A DNA stretch of 64,000 nt from SZUA-430 sp964483585 (GTDB lineage Bacteria > Pseudomonadota > Alphaproteobacteria > Micropepsales > Micropepsaceae), in NCBI GenBank assembly GCA_964483585.1, contig CAZABH010000015.1:1-64000 (forward strand), given 5' to 3'. Both the position numbers and the translations under genes were made by a program. This document shows, piece by piece, positions 62,518 to 64,000 of this stretch (its first letter is position 1; each line of letters opens with the position of its first letter). The notes beneath the pieces are model-generated. The model saw nothing but the letters and a program-made list of their open reading frames with translations. It was not told where the DNA came from and did not search any database.

Positions 62518-63489
62518 ATGTCACTCGCCAAGCCAGGGTATGCCTATCAACGTGGCCTGACAGACCTCGGGCGCGGAACATTCGCGTATCTGCAGCCCGA
62601 CGGCTCGTGGGGATGGTCGAATGCGGGCCTTATCACCGATGGCGACCAGTCGCTGCTGGTAGACACGCTGTTCGACCTCAAGCTCACGCGGCAGATGCTG
62701 GACACGATGCGTGATGCCGCACCGAAGGCTGCGGGGCGCATCGGGACACTGGTCAACACGCACCACAATGGCGACCATTGCTATGGCAATGAATGCGTCC
62801 ATGGCGCCGAAATCATTGCCTCGGTGCATGCCACGGAGGAAATGAAGCGCGAGCAGCCGGCCATGCTGGCCGGGTTCATCAAGGCGGCCCCGGGCCTCGG
62901 CCTCATGGGGGACTATTTCCTGCACTGTTTCCGCGCGTTCGACTTCGAGGGCATCACGCCGACACTGCCCACCACGACCTTCAGCGGGCACCTGACGCGG
63001 AAGGTGGGTGACAAGACGGTGGAACTGATCGAGGTGGGTCCTGCGCACACGGGCGGCGACGTGCTTGTGCACGTGCCGGCCGAGCGAACGGTGTTCACCG
63101 GCGACATCCTGTTCATCGAGGGCACGCCCATCATGTGGGCCGGACCCGTCGGCAACTGGATTGCGGCCTGCGACCAGATCCTGGCGCTGGACTGCGAGAC
63201 CGTCGTGCCCGGCCACGGGCCCGTGACCGACAAGCGCGGTGTCAAGGCGGTCCAGGGCTATCTTGCCTATATCCGCGACGAGGCCCGCAAGCGCTTCGAC
63301 GCGGGCCTGAGCGCGCGCGACGCGGCCCACGACATCGCGCTCGGGGATTATGATTCATGGGGTGATGCCGAGCGCATCGCGGTCAATGTCGCCACGCTCT
63401 ACAAGGAGTTCGCGCATGACCACACGCCCAACAATCCGGCCGAACTGTTCGGGCTGATGGCCGAGATCTGGCAGAAGCGCCGACGCTAG
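62518..63489 (+). CDS. MBL-fold metallo-hydrolase, SoxH/quinoprotein-relay-like
   Basis: This 323-residue protein has the metal site NTHHNGDHCYGN (HxHxDH), a later His in GPAHTGGDVLVHVP, the Asp in VFTGDILF, and the final His in VVPGHGPVTD. The layout fits the bacterial MBL branch that includes SoxH-like and cyclase-like hydrolases. There is no signal peptide. The substrate is unknown. It lies 12 bases before a glutathione transferase gene, which could hint at a thioester or glutathione-linked reaction. Confidence 0.85.
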   Translation: MSLAKPGYAYQRGLTDLGRGTFAYLQPDGSWGWSNAGLITDGDQSLLVDTLFDLKLTRQMLDTMRDAAPKAAGRIGTLVNTHHNGDHCYGNECVHGAEIIASVHATEEMKREQPAMLAGFIKAAPGLGLMGDYFLHCFRAFDFEGITPTLPTTTFSGHLTRKVGDKTVELIEVGPAHTGGDVLVHVPAERTVFTGDILFIEGTPIMWAGPVGNWIAACDQILALDCETVVPGHGPVTDKRGVKAVQGYLAYIRDEARKRFDAGLSARDAAHDIALGDYDSWGDAERIAVNVATLYKEFAHDHTPNNPAELFGLMAEIWQKRRR

Positions 63490-63501
63490 CAGGGAAAAGA
63501 C

Positions 63502-63995
63502 ATGTCCAGCCTTGTCCTCTATGAACATCCGCTCTCGCCCTATGCGCAGAAGTGCAAGATCGCGCTCTACGAGAAAGGCGTCGATTTCACCGTGAAGATT
63601 CCGACAGCGATCGGTACGGGCCAGGTGGATACGGCGTTCCTTGCAGCCAGTCCGCGCGGCGAAGTGCCCGCACTGGTCGACGGTGACTTTTCCGTTTTCG
63701 ATTCAACGGTGATCCTTGAGTACATCGAGGATCGTTTCCCTGCACCGCCCCTGCTGCCGCGCGATGCGCGGCTGCGGGCCAAAGCGCGCATGATCGAGGA
63801 CGCGATGGACACGCTCTACGAGCCCATCAACTGGGGACTTGGAGAGCTGCGCTGGTTCAAGCGCGCCGAGGGCGAGCGCGCGCGCGTGATCGAGGCGCGG
63901 GCTGCCGGACAGGCGCGTGACTTCTATGCGTGGCTCGAGCGGCAGCTTGGCGACGGGCCGTGGTTCTGCGGCGACAGCTTTGGCTGGGCGGACCT
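63502..63995 (+). CDS. Glutathione S-transferase, 3' truncated
   Basis: The first 164 or so residues are present before the window ends in N. The thioredoxin-like N-terminal domain reads LVLYEHPLSPYAQKCKIALY, with glutathione-contact segments GEVPALVDGDFSVFDSTVIL. The helical domain begins at about residue 85 and the FCGDSFGWADL stretch is near its conserved N-capping box. It is probably co-transcribed with the preceding metallo-hydrolase gene, from which it is 12 bases away. Confidence 0.88.
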
Positions 63996-64000
63996 NNNNN

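Noticed and set aside
1..64000. CRISPR arrays, prophage or known defence systems
   Set aside because: No regularly spaced repeats, Cas genes, phage structural genes, restriction enzymes or toxin-antitoxin pairs were recognised.

Overview
This 64 kb window is high-GC DNA carrying a densely packed alphaproteobacterial chromosomal segment. The assignment rests on the run SUV3-type helicase - S4 protein - FdxA - CarD, on a two-helix coiled-coil protein with TipN-like architecture, on NnrU, and on the heavy load of acyl-CoA enzymes. I cannot resolve the order or genus. The sequence is draft quality: runs of N lie at 380-389, 30507-30606, 44756-44855 and the last five bases. There is no prophage, CRISPR array, integrase or transposase. 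The only mobile-looking DNA is a dispersed palindromic repeat.

Layout. 1-5.6 kb: the end of a MoxR ATPase and its VWA partner, two methyltransferases, a papain-like fold protein and a degenerate EAL protein. 5.7-8.4 kb: NUDIX hydrolase, NAD kinase and MoaA. 8.5-13.2 kb: glycerol kinase, a class II aldolase-like protein and an orphan CoxL-type molybdenum hydroxylase subunit. 13.3-18.7 kb: a 2Fe-2S ferredoxin with its reductase, chorismate mutase, a sulfatase-type hydrolase, a metallo-hydrolase, an Hpt protein and NnrU. 19-30.4 kb: the coiled-coil protein, L28, MeaB, a DUF3108 protein, a membrane patatin, RmuC and methylmalonyl-CoA mutase. 30.8-35.8 kb: the helicase to CarD block, then tRNA-Arg(CCU). 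36-40 kb: an ATP-grasp protein and a B12-type ABC importer with a cobalamin riboswitch. 40-52 kb: enoyl-CoA hydratase, GH36 alpha-galactosidase, acyl-CoA dehydrogenase, tandem alpha/beta hydrolases, a GlpD - lipid kinase - alkyl-DHAP-synthase-like operon, and a desaturase divergent from a MerR-type regulator. 53-64 kb: a catabolic and lipid set (oxidoreductase, esterase, two acyl-CoA ligases, M20 amidohydrolase, metallo-hydrolase, GST) plus a cold-shock gene.

How the parts fit. MoaA and the CoxL-type subunit both relate to molybdenum cofactor. The B12-dependent mutase and its MeaB chaperone depend on cobalamin, which the riboswitch-controlled importer could supply. GlpK and GlpD feed glycerol through glycerol-3-phosphate to DHAP, and the AGPS-like oxidase and lipid kinase co-transcribed with glpD suggest a branch into ether-type or other glycerolipids.

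The most distinctive signals are four. A palindromic repeat sits at three convergent gene junctions and reaches or abuts the stop codons. The glpD - kinase - AGPS-like operon faces a desaturase whose promoter region holds two dyads. A patatin domain is fused behind about seven membrane helices. CarD carries a histone-H1-like basic tail of about 105 residues.
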